Origin: Actinomycetes bacterium
GTDB taxonomy: Bacteria > Actinomycetota > Acidimicrobiia > Acidimicrobiales > JAKAOS01
Direction: 5' to 3'
DNA: 34,031 bases
Assembly (NCBI GenBank): GCA_021795215.1
Contig: JAJYPS010000020.1
Coordinates: 1-34,031 of the forward strand
The first letter of the stretch is position 1; each line of letters opens with the position of its first letter. The notes beneath the pieces were generated by a model, which saw only the letters and a program-made list of their open reading frames with translations, was not told the origin of the DNA and did no database searches. Positions 1 through 8,126 of the stretch are shown piece after piece. The position numbers and the translations under genes are program-made.

Positions 1-283
1 CGGCGGTGGTGACCCAGTAGCCCTTGCCGTCCGGCGTGGGCGCCATACCTACGACGGCGGACGGGGGATGGACCGACGCCGGTGAGCCGTACCAGGTGGC
101 GTCGCCGTAGTTGTAGACGTTCCCTCCGGCGGTGGTGACCCAGTAGCCCTTGCCGTCCGGCGTGGGCGCCATACCTACGACGGCGGACGGGGGATGGACC
201 GACGCCGGTGAGCCGTACCAGGTGGCGTCGCCGTAGTTGTACACGTTCCCTCCGGCGGTGGTGACCCAGTAGCCCTTGGCAGT
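1..283. repeat. 126-bp tandem repeats inside the S53 peptidase gene
   Basis: Copies begin at 1, 127 and 253. The first two are identical except for one base (116 versus 242); the third matches for only about 26 bases before diverging. Each unit is exactly 42 codons, so copy-number change keeps the frame. The array continues past the left edge. The near-identity suggests recent duplication or gene conversion. Confidence 0.95.
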
Positions 284-2494
284 GCTGTACGCCACAGAGC
301 TGGTCACGGTGGCGGAGACGGACGCCGACAGAGCCGCCCCGCTGCCGTAGGGAACGGACAGGATCCCCCCGAAGGTGCCGCCTGTGTCGGACTGGATCGA
401 GACCGACACGCTGCAGCTGCCCCCCGCTGGCAGGTCCGTCGGGCACGTGTCGGCCGAGACGGAGAACGGAGACCCGACAGTGGGGGCGCCGACCGGCACC
501 GTGTGGGACGTATGGTTTGCCACGAGAGCCGACGCCGATCCGGCGACCCCCGCCGCGGTGTGCAGGGAGAGGCCGGACGGCGAGAGGGTGACGGCGGAGG
601 TGCCGCACAGGGCCTGTTGCAGTCCGGCCGCATTCGGCGCTCCGAGGCCGGTCACCATGTCGTATCCCGGTCCTGCCGGGTACCCCGGGCCGCCATCGGC
701 GTTCGAGCCGCTGGTGACGTCGGTCAGCACGCCGGTTCGACCCGCCTGTGCAGCGTCGTAGAGCGCGGGCGCGACGAACCCCAGCGACGTGCCACAGGCC
801 TGCTGCACCACTCCCGACAGCGCCGCCCACAACGGAGCCGCCAGGCTGGTGCCTCCTACTGCGCCCCATCCCGGCGGCCCACATGCGGAGTAGGTGCAGT
901 AGAAGTAGTAGGGCGTTCCAGAGGGCGACGCCGAGGCTGCCACGTCGGGAACCTCTCGCATCCGGTTGGGATAGGCGGCTTCGCTGACGCCGGGAGCGAC
1001 CTGCCAGGAGGGCCGTGACCAGTACTGGGATATGCCTCCGCCGGAACCACTCCAGGCGACTTCGCTGGACCGTGTGCCAGAAGAGTTGAGCGAGAGGTTG
1101 GTCCCCCCCACTCCCGTCACCCAGGGCTGGCTGGCAGGGTCCTCCACCGATGCGGTCATTGGGCCGGACCCGCTGTAGTTGCATCCCGAAGCGCCCCAGT
1201 CACCCGACGCAGCGAAGATCGACTGGCCCTGTGCGGCCGCCTGTGCGAAAAAGGTGCTCTCGGCCTGCAGGTAGCTGTTGCCCTGCCCCTGCTCGCAGCT
1301 GTCCCACGACGTGGACACGATCTGAGCGGTGTCCTGGTTGACGATGGCCGACCAGATGTCCCAGGGGTTGGGACCGTTGTAGACCTGCACCGTCGCTCCC
1401 GGCGCGACGGCTGCAGTCGCCTCGATGTCCGATATCGGCTCTATGGCCATCGGACCCATTGCCGCTCCTCCGTCGACGGGCACGTTCACCACCGAAGTGT
1501 GCAAGCCGCAGTCCGATTCGAAGGTGCTGACATCCTGGGACTGGTACCCGGACAGTTCGAAAAGGGCGATGGTGACGCCACTTCCCGTCAGCCCTGCGGA
1601 GTAGAGCGACGACGCCTGGTAGGCGCCGAGCGACGGCACCGGGCTGCCGCCGATCGGCCCGCACGTGACGGGGCCGGCAGGAGGAGGAGAAGAAGAAGCG
1701 ACAGCACCCGTCGGCAGGCTGGCCGGCGCCAGCCCGGCAGGCATGCTGGCCGGCGTGTCGCCGGGTGTCGAACCGTCCCGGTAGCTCGAACCGCTCGGGA
1801 CCACTGGTCGTCGGCCGAGAACGTAGTTGGGGTGGATGCCCAGCACGTCGGACAGCCCTACCACCGTCGCCACGTGCGACGCGATCTTCGAGGGCAGCGT
1901 CGCCGGGGTGACGTTCGAGTATCCCTCGGTCGTCATGCTGCTCGCTAAGGGGGCGCCCCCGCGGAACTTGACCCGGCGGAAGGACGTATGAAGGGTGGCA
2001 CCGATCGCCGACACGGTGCCGGAGACGGGGATGTACAACCGGTCGGCGGCCACGGGTCCGGGCGTGAGGGCCAACGAGCGGAGCGCGGAGGTGACCGACG
2101 CGATCTGGCTGGGGGTCGCGCCGAACCGAGGCCCGAACTGTCCCCGGGCAAGGAACCGGTGGTAGTTGGGGCTGCCCGGTGAGTAGGCGGAGCGGAGGAA
2201 CGCGGCCAGCCCGACGGGGTCCCGCGGCCGGAGCACGATTCCGAGGTGTAGCACGGTCGCCGGAGGCAGCAGGCCGGACGCGACCGCCCCTCGAGGCAGA
2301 GGCGCCGGGCCGGCTACGACTCGAGGCGCCGCCCCGGCGGAGCTCGATGGGGTGCCAGCGGCGGCAACCGGGACCGCCGCGACCGCGGGCAGGATCGACA
2401 GGACAGAGACGAAGGCGGCGGTGAGAAGCCGAGCTGACCACTTGGGAGACGGAGAGCGCCCTCCCCGGGGTCCGTGGCCCCGGCGACGACGCAT
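1..2494 (-). CDS. Secreted S53 (sedolisin/kumamolisin) serine-carboxyl peptidase with C-terminal repeats, partial
   Basis: Reading from the ATG at 2494 the frame stays open to the window edge (about 831 codons), so the C-terminus is missing. Residues 1-48 form a signal peptide: arginine-rich start, hydrophobic core LLTAAFVSVLSILPAVAAV. A pro-kumamolisin activation domain follows from about residue 80. The catalytic domain carries the Glu/Asp pair E352 and D356 (EPISDIE), the oxyanion Asp D432 (ASGDWG) and the catalytic Ser S550 (GGTSLAAP), then a calcium-site-like YPAGPGYDMVTGLGAPN. From about residue 735 come 42-residue repeats of the GYWVTTAGGNVYNYGDA type, which I associate with surface proteins of Acidimicrobiia. 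The family consists of secreted endopeptidases active at acid pH. No clear Shine-Dalgarno precedes this ATG; the start was chosen because it opens the signal peptide. Confidence 0.9.
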   Translation of the reverse strand, partial: MRRRRGHGPRGGRSPSPKWSARLLTAAFVSVLSILPAVAAVPVAAAGTPSSSAGAAPRVVAGPAPLPRGAVASGLLPPATVLHLGIVLRPRDPVGLAAFLRSAYSPGSPNYHRFLARGQFGPRFGATPSQIASVTSALRSLALTPGPVAADRLYIPVSGTVSAIGATLHTSFRRVKFRGGAPLASSMTTEGYSNVTPATLPSKIASHVATVVGLSDVLGIHPNYVLGRRPVVPSGSSYRDGSTPGDTPASMPAGLAPASLPTGAVASSSPPPAGPVTCGPIGGSPVPSLGAYQASSLYSAGLTGSGVTIALFELSGYQSQDVSTFESDCGLHTSVVNVPVDGGAAMGPMAIEPISDIEATAAVAPGATVQVYNGPNPWDIWSAIVNQDTAQIVSTSWDSCEQGQGNSYLQAESTFFAQAAAQGQSIFAASGDWGASGCNYSGSGPMTASVEDPASQPWVTGVGGTNLSLNSSGTRSSEVAWSGSGGGISQYWSRPSWQVAPGVSEAAYPNRMREVPDVAASASPSGTPYYFYCTYSACGPPGWGAVGGTSLAAPLWAALSGVVQQACGTSLGFVAPALYDAAQAGRTGVLTDVTSGSNADGGPGYPAGPGYDMVTGLGAPNAAGLQQALCGTSAVTLSPSGLSLHTAAGVAGSASALVANHTSHTVPVGAPTVGSPFSVSADTCPTDLPAGGSCSVSVSIQSDTGGTFGGILSVPYGSGAALSASVSATVTSSVAYSTAKGYWVTTAGGNVYNYGDATWYGSPASVHPPSAVVGMAPTPDGKGYWVTTAGGNVYNYGDATWYGSPASVHPPSAVVGMAPTPDGKGYWVTTA

Positions 2495-2569
2495 GAGATC
2501 TATGTCGGCGGCCGTGCGGCAACACTTGAGTCGGCAGGCTCCCTCCGCCGAACCGCTCGGGTGCTGGCC

Positions 2570-2854
2570 TCAGAGGTCCAGCACGTCGTGCGCCGCGCCG
2601 TCTTCGGGAAGCTCGGTCACCGCCGCAACGACGAAGCCGCTCAGGCTCTGCACCTCCTGGGCGAACCCGACCAAATCGAACGCTCCTCTCCCCGGTTCCA
2701 TCTGGACCAGCAGCCCCACGTTGGCGCCCGGCAGCGCCTCGTTCCCGGCGACTTCCCCATACACCTGGATGTGGAAAATCCCGTATTTTGCCGCTATGCG
2801 CATAATGTCGGGACGTAGCCGCCGAAGGACAAGCAGAATGGAAGGCACCGACAT
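2570..2854 (-). CDS. Degenerate MNT-type nucleotidyltransferase-like protein
   Basis: A 94-residue product whose layout follows small minimal nucleotidyltransferases (MntA-like, polymerase-beta fold): a helix with RPDIMRIAAKYGI, then VYGEVAGNEALPGANVGLLV, then MEPGRGAFDLVGF and VVAAVTE. In active relatives the corresponding segments read G-S-x-A-x-G and D-x-D, with a third Asp before V-V-T-E. Here they are GE at 33-34, N45/G47 and A77, so every catalytic position is lost. No HEPN partner gene lies beside it. It may be an inactive regulatory remnant or a decaying gene. Family assignment is by pattern only. Confidence 0.55.
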   Translation of the reverse strand: MSVPSILLVLRRLRPDIMRIAAKYGIFHIQVYGEVAGNEALPGANVGLLVQMEPGRGAFDLVGFAQEVQSLSGFVVAAVTELPEDGAAHDVLDL

Positions 2855-2990
2855 AAAACCGAAGTGTACGAAGTAATTGCGAACTTTGCAGGTCTGTCTC
2901 AGAGTGCAGCCGTGCCAGCACTACGCTGATCGGCGCGAACGGACAGAGGAGGGCTGAATCATCTACCCCACGGGAATTGCCTCGCCGCCC

Positions 2991-3179
2991 TTGACCGCGG
3001 CCCTATTCGACCTCAGCCATCCGGCTACATACCTCCACTGGGGGGTCCTCCTCGTGTCGGTTCCCAACCTGGTGGTGGTCGCCGTGATGGTTCTTCTGTT
3101 CGGGCTCGCCCTGGCTCTGCCGTTCCCGGGGAGGGAGCGGAGCCCAAGGCGCCAGGTGCCAGAGAGAGGTAAGCGGTGA
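2991..3179 (+). CDS. Small single-span membrane protein preceding cytochrome b
   Basis: A product of about 62 residues with one membrane helix (GVLLVSVPNLVVVAVMVLLFGLALALPF) and a short basic tail. Its stop overlaps the GTG start of the cytochrome b gene, so the two are translationally coupled. The TTG at 2991 is the first ordinary start codon, but the only strong Shine-Dalgarno (GAGGAGGG near 2946-2953) lies about 38 bases upstream. The frame is open from 2958, where ATC codons sit at good spacing. The true N-terminus could therefore be about 11 residues longer with a rare start. It is probably a small accessory subunit of the cytochrome b module; function unknown. Confidence 0.6.
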   Translation: MTAALFDLSHPATYLHWGVLLVSVPNLVVVAVMVLLFGLALALPFPGRERSPRRQVPERGKR

Positions 3180-3880
3180 ACCAGTCCCAGGTGCGGCCGG
3201 ATCGACAGGCCTCCGGCTCGCAGCAGGAGATCGCAGGCTCCGGCATCCCGCTGACGACCAGGCTGCGGAACGTCTGGCTGAGATACCTTCCGCCGGAGAA
3301 GATGCTGCCGGACCACCAGCCGGCGTACGTGGCATCGTGGGTGTACGTCTTCGGAGTGCTCACGCTGTCGGGGCTGCTGGTGGCGGTCCTCTCGGGGCTC
3401 TGGATAGCGGTCGAGGGACCTACCTGGTGGCATATCAGTGCAGTAGGCCACTTCGTGAACTCGCTCCATCTCTGGAGTGTCGAGCTTTTCATGGGGTTCA
3501 TGGCGCTCCATCTCTGGGCCAAGTTCTGGATGGCAGCTTGGCGAGGTAAGCGCTCGATGACGTGGATCAGCGGCGTGGCAGCGTTCCTAGTGTCGATAGT
3601 GGAGGCCTTCACCGGCTACCTGTCGCAGACCAACTTCGACTCGCAGTGGGTGTCGTTCGAGTCGAAGGACGCGTTCAACGGCTCGGGCCTCGGGGCCTTC
3701 TTCAACGCTATGAACTTCGGGCAAGCTCTAATGCTTCACATCGTGCTGCTGCCGCTCGTGCTGGTCTCGATCGTGGGTGTCCACCTCCTGCTGGTCCGCC
3801 TTAAGGGCGTGGTCCGGCCGTTCCCCGGTCGCAAGGTGGCAACGGGTGCGCCCGTGGACGAACCGGGGCGCGGGCTGTGA
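3176..3880 (+). CDS. Cytochrome b/b6 N-terminal-type diheme subunit
   Basis: A 234-residue protein with four predicted membrane helices and the two bis-histidine heme pairs of the cytochrome b N-terminal domain: H98/H112 in helix 2 (13 residues apart) and H188/H203 in helix 4 (14 apart, as in b6-type proteins). NFDSQWVSFES lies between helices 3 and 4. The GTG start overlaps the preceding stop, and the stop overlaps the next GTG. It would pass electrons between quinol and another carrier across the membrane. No Rieske protein or cytochrome c1 gene is next to it, so a canonical bc1 complex is not encoded here; the redox partner is unknown. Confidence 0.88.
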   Translation: MNQSQVRPDRQASGSQQEIAGSGIPLTTRLRNVWLRYLPPEKMLPDHQPAYVASWVYVFGVLTLSGLLVAVLSGLWIAVEGPTWWHISAVGHFVNSLHLWSVELFMGFMALHLWAKFWMAAWRGKRSMTWISGVAAFLVSIVEAFTGYLSQTNFDSQWVSFESKDAFNGSGLGAFFNAMNFGQALMLHIVLLPLVLVSIVGVHLLLVRLKGVVRPFPGRKVATGAPVDEPGRGL

Positions 3881-4911
3881 GCACGCCGGCGGCCCGGCAG
3901 GGCTCTCGGAGGGAACGGAGGCTGGAGCAGTCGAGGCTGGAGGCCAGCCCGTGGACCGGACCCAACCGCCACTACGACATCATCGCGGAGCTTGGTGTCG
4001 CTTTCGTAGTGATAACGATCTTGACGGTCGCCCTGGCTCTGGCGTTCGGCTCTCCGGACCAGCAGCCGGTCACTCTGAAAGGATGGGCCGACACCACGCC
4101 GCGGCAGTTCCTGGCGATCTCCCTCTCGGAACTGGAGGGAAGCAGTATCTCCGCCCGGTATGGGCCGCCATACAATCACGGCACCGGATCGGTCCAGCAC
4201 CTCGGCCCGGTCTCTCCTCAGCGGCTGTTCGGTGTGCACTATCCGCTCAACTCGGCCCATGACTTCGTCCTCGACCCCTTGGCGCTGGTTCCGGGCAATC
4301 AGTCGCTACACTCCGCGCTCGCTTCGTATCGCCGCGCACCGGCTGCGGTCCGGGCGGGCTGGGAGAAGGCCTACGCGGCGGCACTGCACAACGGCACCAC
4401 CCTCTCGGCTCTGGGAAAGAGCGGCCGTAGCTACGGCCCTGTCGGGCCGATCTTGGACAACCTGCTGGACCTGGCGAAGAGCGGGGCGCTGGATGCCGCA
4501 CTGGTGTCCCACGGGGCCTTCTACACCCAGAACTACACAAAGCCGATCATGTTCCTCGGCGACAGCACGGCCGCCGGCGACAAGTCGTACTGGGCTTCGG
4601 TCGTGAGCGGGGCTCACCTCTTGGGAAACCAGTGGGGGATGATGAACGAGACCGGGTCCTGGCCGGGTCAGCCGTGGCTGTGGCTCTACACGCTCTGGTA
4701 CCAGGTGCCCCCGATGAGCAGTTCTCCCAGCGGTGACCTGATGGTGGTGACCATCATGGGCGTGCTCAGCGTGGGCCTCCTGCTCGTTCCGTTCATTCCG
4801 GGGGTCCGGTCCATACCCCGATGGCTGCCTGTGCACCGGGTGGTCTGGCGAGAGTGGTACCGGTCGCAGGCGGCCTATCAGGACACCCCCGGTTCGCCTC
4901 GGGCCGAATGA
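3877..4911 (+). CDS. Cytochrome b-associated membrane protein with large extracytoplasmic domain
   Basis: A 344-residue product with a basic cytoplasmic N-terminus, a membrane helix at about 37-57, roughly 210 polar residues, and a second helix near 275-300 (LMVVTIMGVLSVGLLLVPFIPG). The C-terminal section (WLYTLWYQVPPMSS, then a helix, then IPRWLPVHRVVWREWYR) resembles the last part of cytochrome b C-terminal subunits, but no heme-binding CxxCH or paired His is visible. It is coupled by overlap to cytochrome b upstream and to the regulator downstream. Most likely the quinone-site partner of the cytochrome b protein in an actinobacterial variant complex; moderate certainty. Confidence 0.7.
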   Translation: MSTPAARQGSRRERRLEQSRLEASPWTGPNRHYDIIAELGVAFVVITILTVALALAFGSPDQQPVTLKGWADTTPRQFLAISLSELEGSSISARYGPPYNHGTGSVQHLGPVSPQRLFGVHYPLNSAHDFVLDPLALVPGNQSLHSALASYRRAPAAVRAGWEKAYAAALHNGTTLSALGKSGRSYGPVGPILDNLLDLAKSGALDAALVSHGAFYTQNYTKPIMFLGDSTAAGDKSYWASVVSGAHLLGNQWGMMNETGSWPGQPWLWLYTLWYQVPPMSSSPSGDLMVVTIMGVLSVGLLLVPFIPGVRSIPRWLPVHRVVWREWYRSQAAYQDTPGSPRAE

Positions 4912-5681
4912 GTGGCACAATTGCATCGATGATGTCGATGCCGCCTGGGCCCGGCATACAGGTCCAGGCCAAAGCCCTGGGGGATCCGAGCCGCTACCGG
5001 ATATTCCGCTACATCCTGGATGCGCCGGAGCAGGTCAGCGTAGCGGAGTTGACCAGCTACACCCAGCTCAACCACAACGCCGTGCGCCAACACCTCGCCG
5101 TGCTCTGCGACGCGGGACTGGTGCTTGCCGGCCTGGAGCAGCGGTCCAAGCCTGGCCGTCCACGCCTGCTCTACTCTCTCAATCCCGAGGTCGCAGGGGC
5201 GTGGGGAACGTCGGGGCCTTACGAGTACATCGCCCAACTCCTGGCCGAAATGGTGAGGACAGGCGACGACCCCGAGACGGTCGGCAGGAGAGCCGGGCTG
5301 GCGAGGTCGACGGACACTCGGGACCGGGCACCGGATGGCCTGGCTGCCAGCCTGATCATCCGGGAGGAGCTGGAACGATCGGGGTTCCGTCCCCGGTCAC
5401 GTCTCACGGACGACGGGGAGGAGCTGTTGCTCGGCCGTTGCCCCTACGCCAGCGTCGCCGCAGCCAGTCCGGACTCGGTTTGCGGTCTGCACCTCGGCAT
5501 TGCAAACGGCCTTGCCGAGGGAATCGGCGGCGTGAAAGTGGCCGACCTCAAGCGGTCCAACCCCTACCAGGGGGGGTGCCGCCTCTCTCTGATAGTTACC
5601 GAGCCGGGGCCCGATGCGACCGAGGCAGAACCGGGGGCCCCGGAGGCCCTTCCAGCTTCAGCTCAACGCTCCCAGCACTGA
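4908..5681 (+). CDS. SufR-like winged-helix regulator with three-Cys/His motif
   Basis: The ATG overlaps the stop of the preceding gene (ATGA). Residues about 20-95 form an ArsR/DeoR-type winged helix (ALGDPSRYRIFRYIL, then NHNAVRQHLAVLCDAGLV and GRPRLLY). The C-terminal part has C178 (RCPY), C192 and H195 (VCGLHLG) and C224 (GGCRL), the arrangement seen in SufR-type regulators that bind an Fe-S cluster. Longer starts exist upstream, but the overlapping ATG fits the coupling seen at the previous junctions. It probably controls the cytochrome b genes in response to redox or Fe-S status; the ligand is inferred, not shown. Confidence 0.78.
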   Translation: MSGTIASMMSMPPGPGIQVQAKALGDPSRYRIFRYILDAPEQVSVAELTSYTQLNHNAVRQHLAVLCDAGLVLAGLEQRSKPGRPRLLYSLNPEVAGAWGTSGPYEYIAQLLAEMVRTGDDPETVGRRAGLARSTDTRDRAPDGLAASLIIREELERSGFRPRSRLTDDGEELLLGRCPYASVAAASPDSVCGLHLGIANGLAEGIGGVKVADLKRSNPYQGGCRLSLIVTEPGPDATEAEPGAPEALPASAQRSQH

Positions 5682-6209
5682 AGCCAGCAGGACTATCACC
5701 ACCGACAGAGAGAGGGTGACAAGAGCGACAGCCCGGGAAAGCGTTGGCGATCGCTTCCTCGCCACGACGCCGTGCAGCGCTCCGACGGCGAACACGACTA
5801 CCACGAGCGCCATCTTCGCTGCGAGCACCTGCCCGTAGGCAGTGGCGAAAAGGGTCGGCAAGGACACCCCGTGGTGCCATGCGAGCAGAAGGCCCGTCAC
5901 GACCAGTACCGGCAGCAGCGCTACGGTGGTCAGTGCACCGAACCGCCTACCGGTTGCCGCGGCGAGAACCCGGATGGTGCCGGCATCGGCGTTCCGACGC
6001 AACTGCGGCATGACAACCGCTGCGAGCATCACCTGTCCTCCTACCCACACAGTTGCGGCCATGAGGTGCAGGAAGAGGACGGACGTCCAGAGAAACGCTC
6101 CCACCTTCAGGTTCGGACCGCCCGGAACGCGGGCTCGTGGGACCACTCGTGCGGGCGACGGCCCCCTACTCTGTGCGACATCAATGCATGCTCCAACCGG
6201 TACTGGCAC
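5658..6209 (-). CDS. CopD-like integral membrane protein
   Basis: A 183-residue frame with about four membrane helices starting at FLWTSVLFLHLMAATVWVGGQVM, whose FLHLMAATVWVGG motif is typical of CopD/DUF2269-type copper-resistance and heme-associated membrane proteins. The first 35 or so residues are polar, Pro/Arg-rich and unlike the family, so the true start may be an internal GTG near residue 36. It converges on the SufR-like regulator with a 24-base overlap. A role in copper or heme handling is possible but not demonstrable from sequence. Confidence 0.7.
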   Translation of the reverse strand: MPVPVGACIDVAQSRGPSPARVVPRARVPGGPNLKVGAFLWTSVLFLHLMAATVWVGGQVMLAAVVMPQLRRNADAGTIRVLAAATGRRFGALTTVALLPVLVVTGLLLAWHHGVSLPTLFATAYGQVLAAKMALVVVVFAVGALHGVVARKRSPTLSRAVALVTLSLSVVIVLLASVLGALS

Positions 6210-6257
6210 AACTCCGGGCCCCTCGCTCGATGAAGTTCCGGGGCACCCTGTTCCTGT

Positions 6258-6878
6258 TCAGATGCGGGGAAGCCCGCGTCCTCCTGCCTTGTCGGCCCTC
6301 ACGCTGACCAACTGACATACGAGTGCCAGTCGCTCCCCTGTCGGCCCCTTGAACTTCAGCCAGTAGCGACGTTTCCCCGGCAGCCCTACGACGGCTTCCA
6401 ACATCGGCCCGCGGCCCCGGTACTTCACCACTTCTGCACCCAGCGCCGCGATCGTAGAGCGTCCGGTTCCCCGGATCACCCATGTACCGCCTTCGCCGAA
6501 GTCCAGGCCACACGTGCCCACTCCGTCGAGCCCGGCCACCACGGAGCACAGGATCGCCTTCTGCACGGCGATCCGACGCAACTTGCGTTCCCATGCCTCC
6601 GTCTGCAGCCTCACCTCGTCCCGCAGAGCCTGACGCATGCGCCTCTCCAGCTCGCGCCGGTCCTGCCTCCGGGGAACCGCCTGTGACGCCTGCACCGGCC
6701 CCTCCCGAGCTTCGGCACGCCCGCTGGCTTCCACGCTGTCGGACGAACCCACGCCTTGACCAACCTCTTCGGCCGCCTCGTCCACTTCCGGAACCTCTCC
6801 TCCCGGAGTAGGTCGTCCCGTCTGGCTCGCCGTCGGGTGGTCCGGCCGCTCCTGGCCACTGTGATCGCTGCCTGGCAT
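6258..6878 (-). CDS. Hypothetical protein, coiled-coil N-half and compact C-terminal domain
   Basis: The ATG at 6878 was chosen because GGGAGGGG lies just upstream; a longer frame begins at 6914. The N-terminal part is acidic and polar (low complexity), followed by an Arg/Glu-rich helix (RRELERRMRQALRDEVRLQTEAWERKLRRI). A folded-looking C-terminal domain of about 100 residues follows (SVVAGLDGVGTCGLDFGEGG, then WVIRGTGRS and YWLKFKGPTGERLALV). I recognise no family. An overlapping minus frame (6181-6906) looks less protein-like. Confidence 0.5.
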   Translation of the reverse strand: MPGSDHSGQERPDHPTASQTGRPTPGGEVPEVDEAAEEVGQGVGSSDSVEASGRAEAREGPVQASQAVPRRQDRRELERRMRQALRDEVRLQTEAWERKLRRIAVQKAILCSVVAGLDGVGTCGLDFGEGGTWVIRGTGRSTIAALGAEVVKYRGRGPMLEAVVGLPGKRRYWLKFKGPTGERLALVCQLVSVRADKAGGRGLPRI

Positions 6879-7012
6879 TGCCCCTCCCGATCCCCTGGCC
6901 GAGCACCAGAGCACAACGCTACGACCGGACTACCTCTGGTTAGTACTTCACCGTAGCCGACAAAGCCTTCTGTGCGCCGATCCGGCTCCTGTCATTACTC
7001 TCGAAGAGCTTT

Positions 7013-7288
7013 CTACCGGAGGGCAGCTTCCGGGCTTACCTCGTCGCAGTCGGAGCGGCGAGGTAAACCGTCCTCTCCCTGGTCGAGCTGCCATTCGACG
7101 GTAAAACCCTCCGCATCCCCACCAACGAGCACGGACGACCGCAAGTCGACGACCCCGGGAGCCTCCCCGTCTGTCGCTCCGCTCCACGTCCCGATCACGA
7201 AAGCCCCTCCGTTCCGTGAACGGCGTACCGGACGAACCGGCAGCACGCCCATCGGTATGAGCAGTACATACCGATAGACCCGCACCAA
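7013..7288 (-). CDS. Small hypothetical protein
   Basis: A 91-residue frame starting at TTG (7288) or the next codon GTG. It has a hydrophobic start (RYVLLIPMGVLPVRPV) and a moderately acidic remainder containing GAFVIGTWSG and GFTVEWQLDQGEDGL. Composition is plausible for a protein, but there is no recognised domain and no clear ribosome binding site. It lies in an otherwise gene-poor stretch between two better-supported genes. Confidence 0.3.
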   Translation of the reverse strand: MVRVYRYVLLIPMGVLPVRPVRRSRNGGAFVIGTWSGATDGEAPGVVDLRSSVLVGGDAEGFTVEWQLDQGEDGLPRRSDCDEVSPEAALR

Positions 7289-7407
7289 TCGGACCCCCGC
7301 CGCTAAACAGACATGCTAGCCCAGACGAGTCGTCTACCTGCCTCCGATTGTCAAGATGCGACATTCGAGGGCTTTCGCCCAGCGCCTTGCCTGTGTATCC
7401 TTCTGTC

Positions 7408-8037
7408 ATGGCATCTTTGGGTACTCCTCCAGGCCGCGGCCACGGCCCGCAGGACGCCGTGGTAGTGCCTCCCCTCGTCGGCCTCGACACTGCCCGGGCG
7501 CGGGAGGTCGCCCATGCGGCCGGACTGTTCCTGGAAAATCTGAACCCGGACGGCCCTCCCCTGGAGTCGGGGATAATCATGAACCAGCAGCCGTCTCCCG
7601 GCGCTGTGGTCAGACGCTTCAGCCGGGTGGTGGGATGGGCGGCGGAAGGCCTGTTCCAGTTCCCCTCCGTCCAGGGTTGGACCCGTCCCGCGGTCAATCC
7701 CGACACGGCCGACCTGTTCGCAGAGCGAGCCCTCTTCGCGGAGATGGACGCCTTGGCCGAACTGGCACCGCTCGGCGAGCTGAGCGAGTTCGACGTGCAG
7801 GATGCGAATCAGGACGGTTCGGGACCTCCTTCTCCGCCTTGGCGTGACGACGAAGATGGGGGCGGCGACGACGGCCCGGACGATCCTCCGGGCCTCGGGG
7901 GCCCCGACGATTTCGGGGGCCCCTGGTGGGGTCCCGGTGGAGGTGGGCCACCGTCGGGTGACCGAGAGCCCCGCCGTCCTTTCCCCAGCCACGATACGGG
8001 CCTGTTCGCCTTGGAGGTGGCCGAGGAGACGAGCTGA
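7408..8037 (+). CDS. PASTA-domain protein with acidic Gly/Pro-rich tail
   Basis: The product from the ATG at 7408 is 209 residues. Residues about 18-77 match a single PASTA domain: VVVPPLVGLDTARAREVAHA, then GLFLENLN, then GIIMNQQPSPGAVVRRFSRV. A middle segment is helical and acidic, residues about 140-185 are Asp/Gly/Pro-rich and probably disordered, and the tail ends with GLFALEVAEETS. No signal peptide or membrane helix is visible and no Ser/Thr kinase is adjacent, so it is an isolated cytoplasmic-looking PASTA protein. The 21-residue-longer frame from 7348 is less likely. Confidence 0.65.
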   Translation: MASLGTPPGRGHGPQDAVVVPPLVGLDTARAREVAHAAGLFLENLNPDGPPLESGIIMNQQPSPGAVVRRFSRVVGWAAEGLFQFPSVQGWTRPAVNPDTADLFAERALFAEMDALAELAPLGELSEFDVQDANQDGSGPPSPPWRDDEDGGGDDGPDDPPGLGGPDDFGGPWWGPGGGGPPSGDREPRRPFPSHDTGLFALEVAEETS

Positions 8038-8092
8038 GCGCCAATCCGGCCCGGCGGGCACGGCGCCAGTCAGCCTGCTTCCTCCGAAAGGC

Positions 8093-8120
8093 GAGCTCCT
8101 CCGACCGGTCGGAGGAGCTC
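8093..8120. terminator. Perfect 28-bp palindrome between convergent genes
   Basis: Each arm is 14 bases (GAGCTCCTCCGACC and its exact reverse complement) with no spacer. It sits 55 bases after the PASTA gene stop and about 50 bases beyond the convergent fabL-like stop. It could act as a bidirectional hairpin terminator, but there is no T-run on either side; a protein-binding site is the alternative. Confidence 0.5.
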
Positions 8121-8126
8121 AGCGAG

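Noticed and set aside
1200-2921. 573-codon minus-strand open frame
   Set aside because: It overlaps the S53 peptidase in another frame; its translation is Arg/Gly/Pro-rich without domains, while the peptidase frame shows signal peptide, pro-domain and catalytic residues.
3176-4911. Standard cytochrome bc1 complex (qcrABC)
   Set aside because: No Rieske or heme-c gene is adjacent, and the second protein has only two helices with a large outer domain.
6181-6906. 241-codon minus frame overlapping the hypothetical gene at 6258-6878
   Set aside because: Gly/Arg-rich composition and no structured segments; the alternative frame has a good ribosome site and protein-like sequence.
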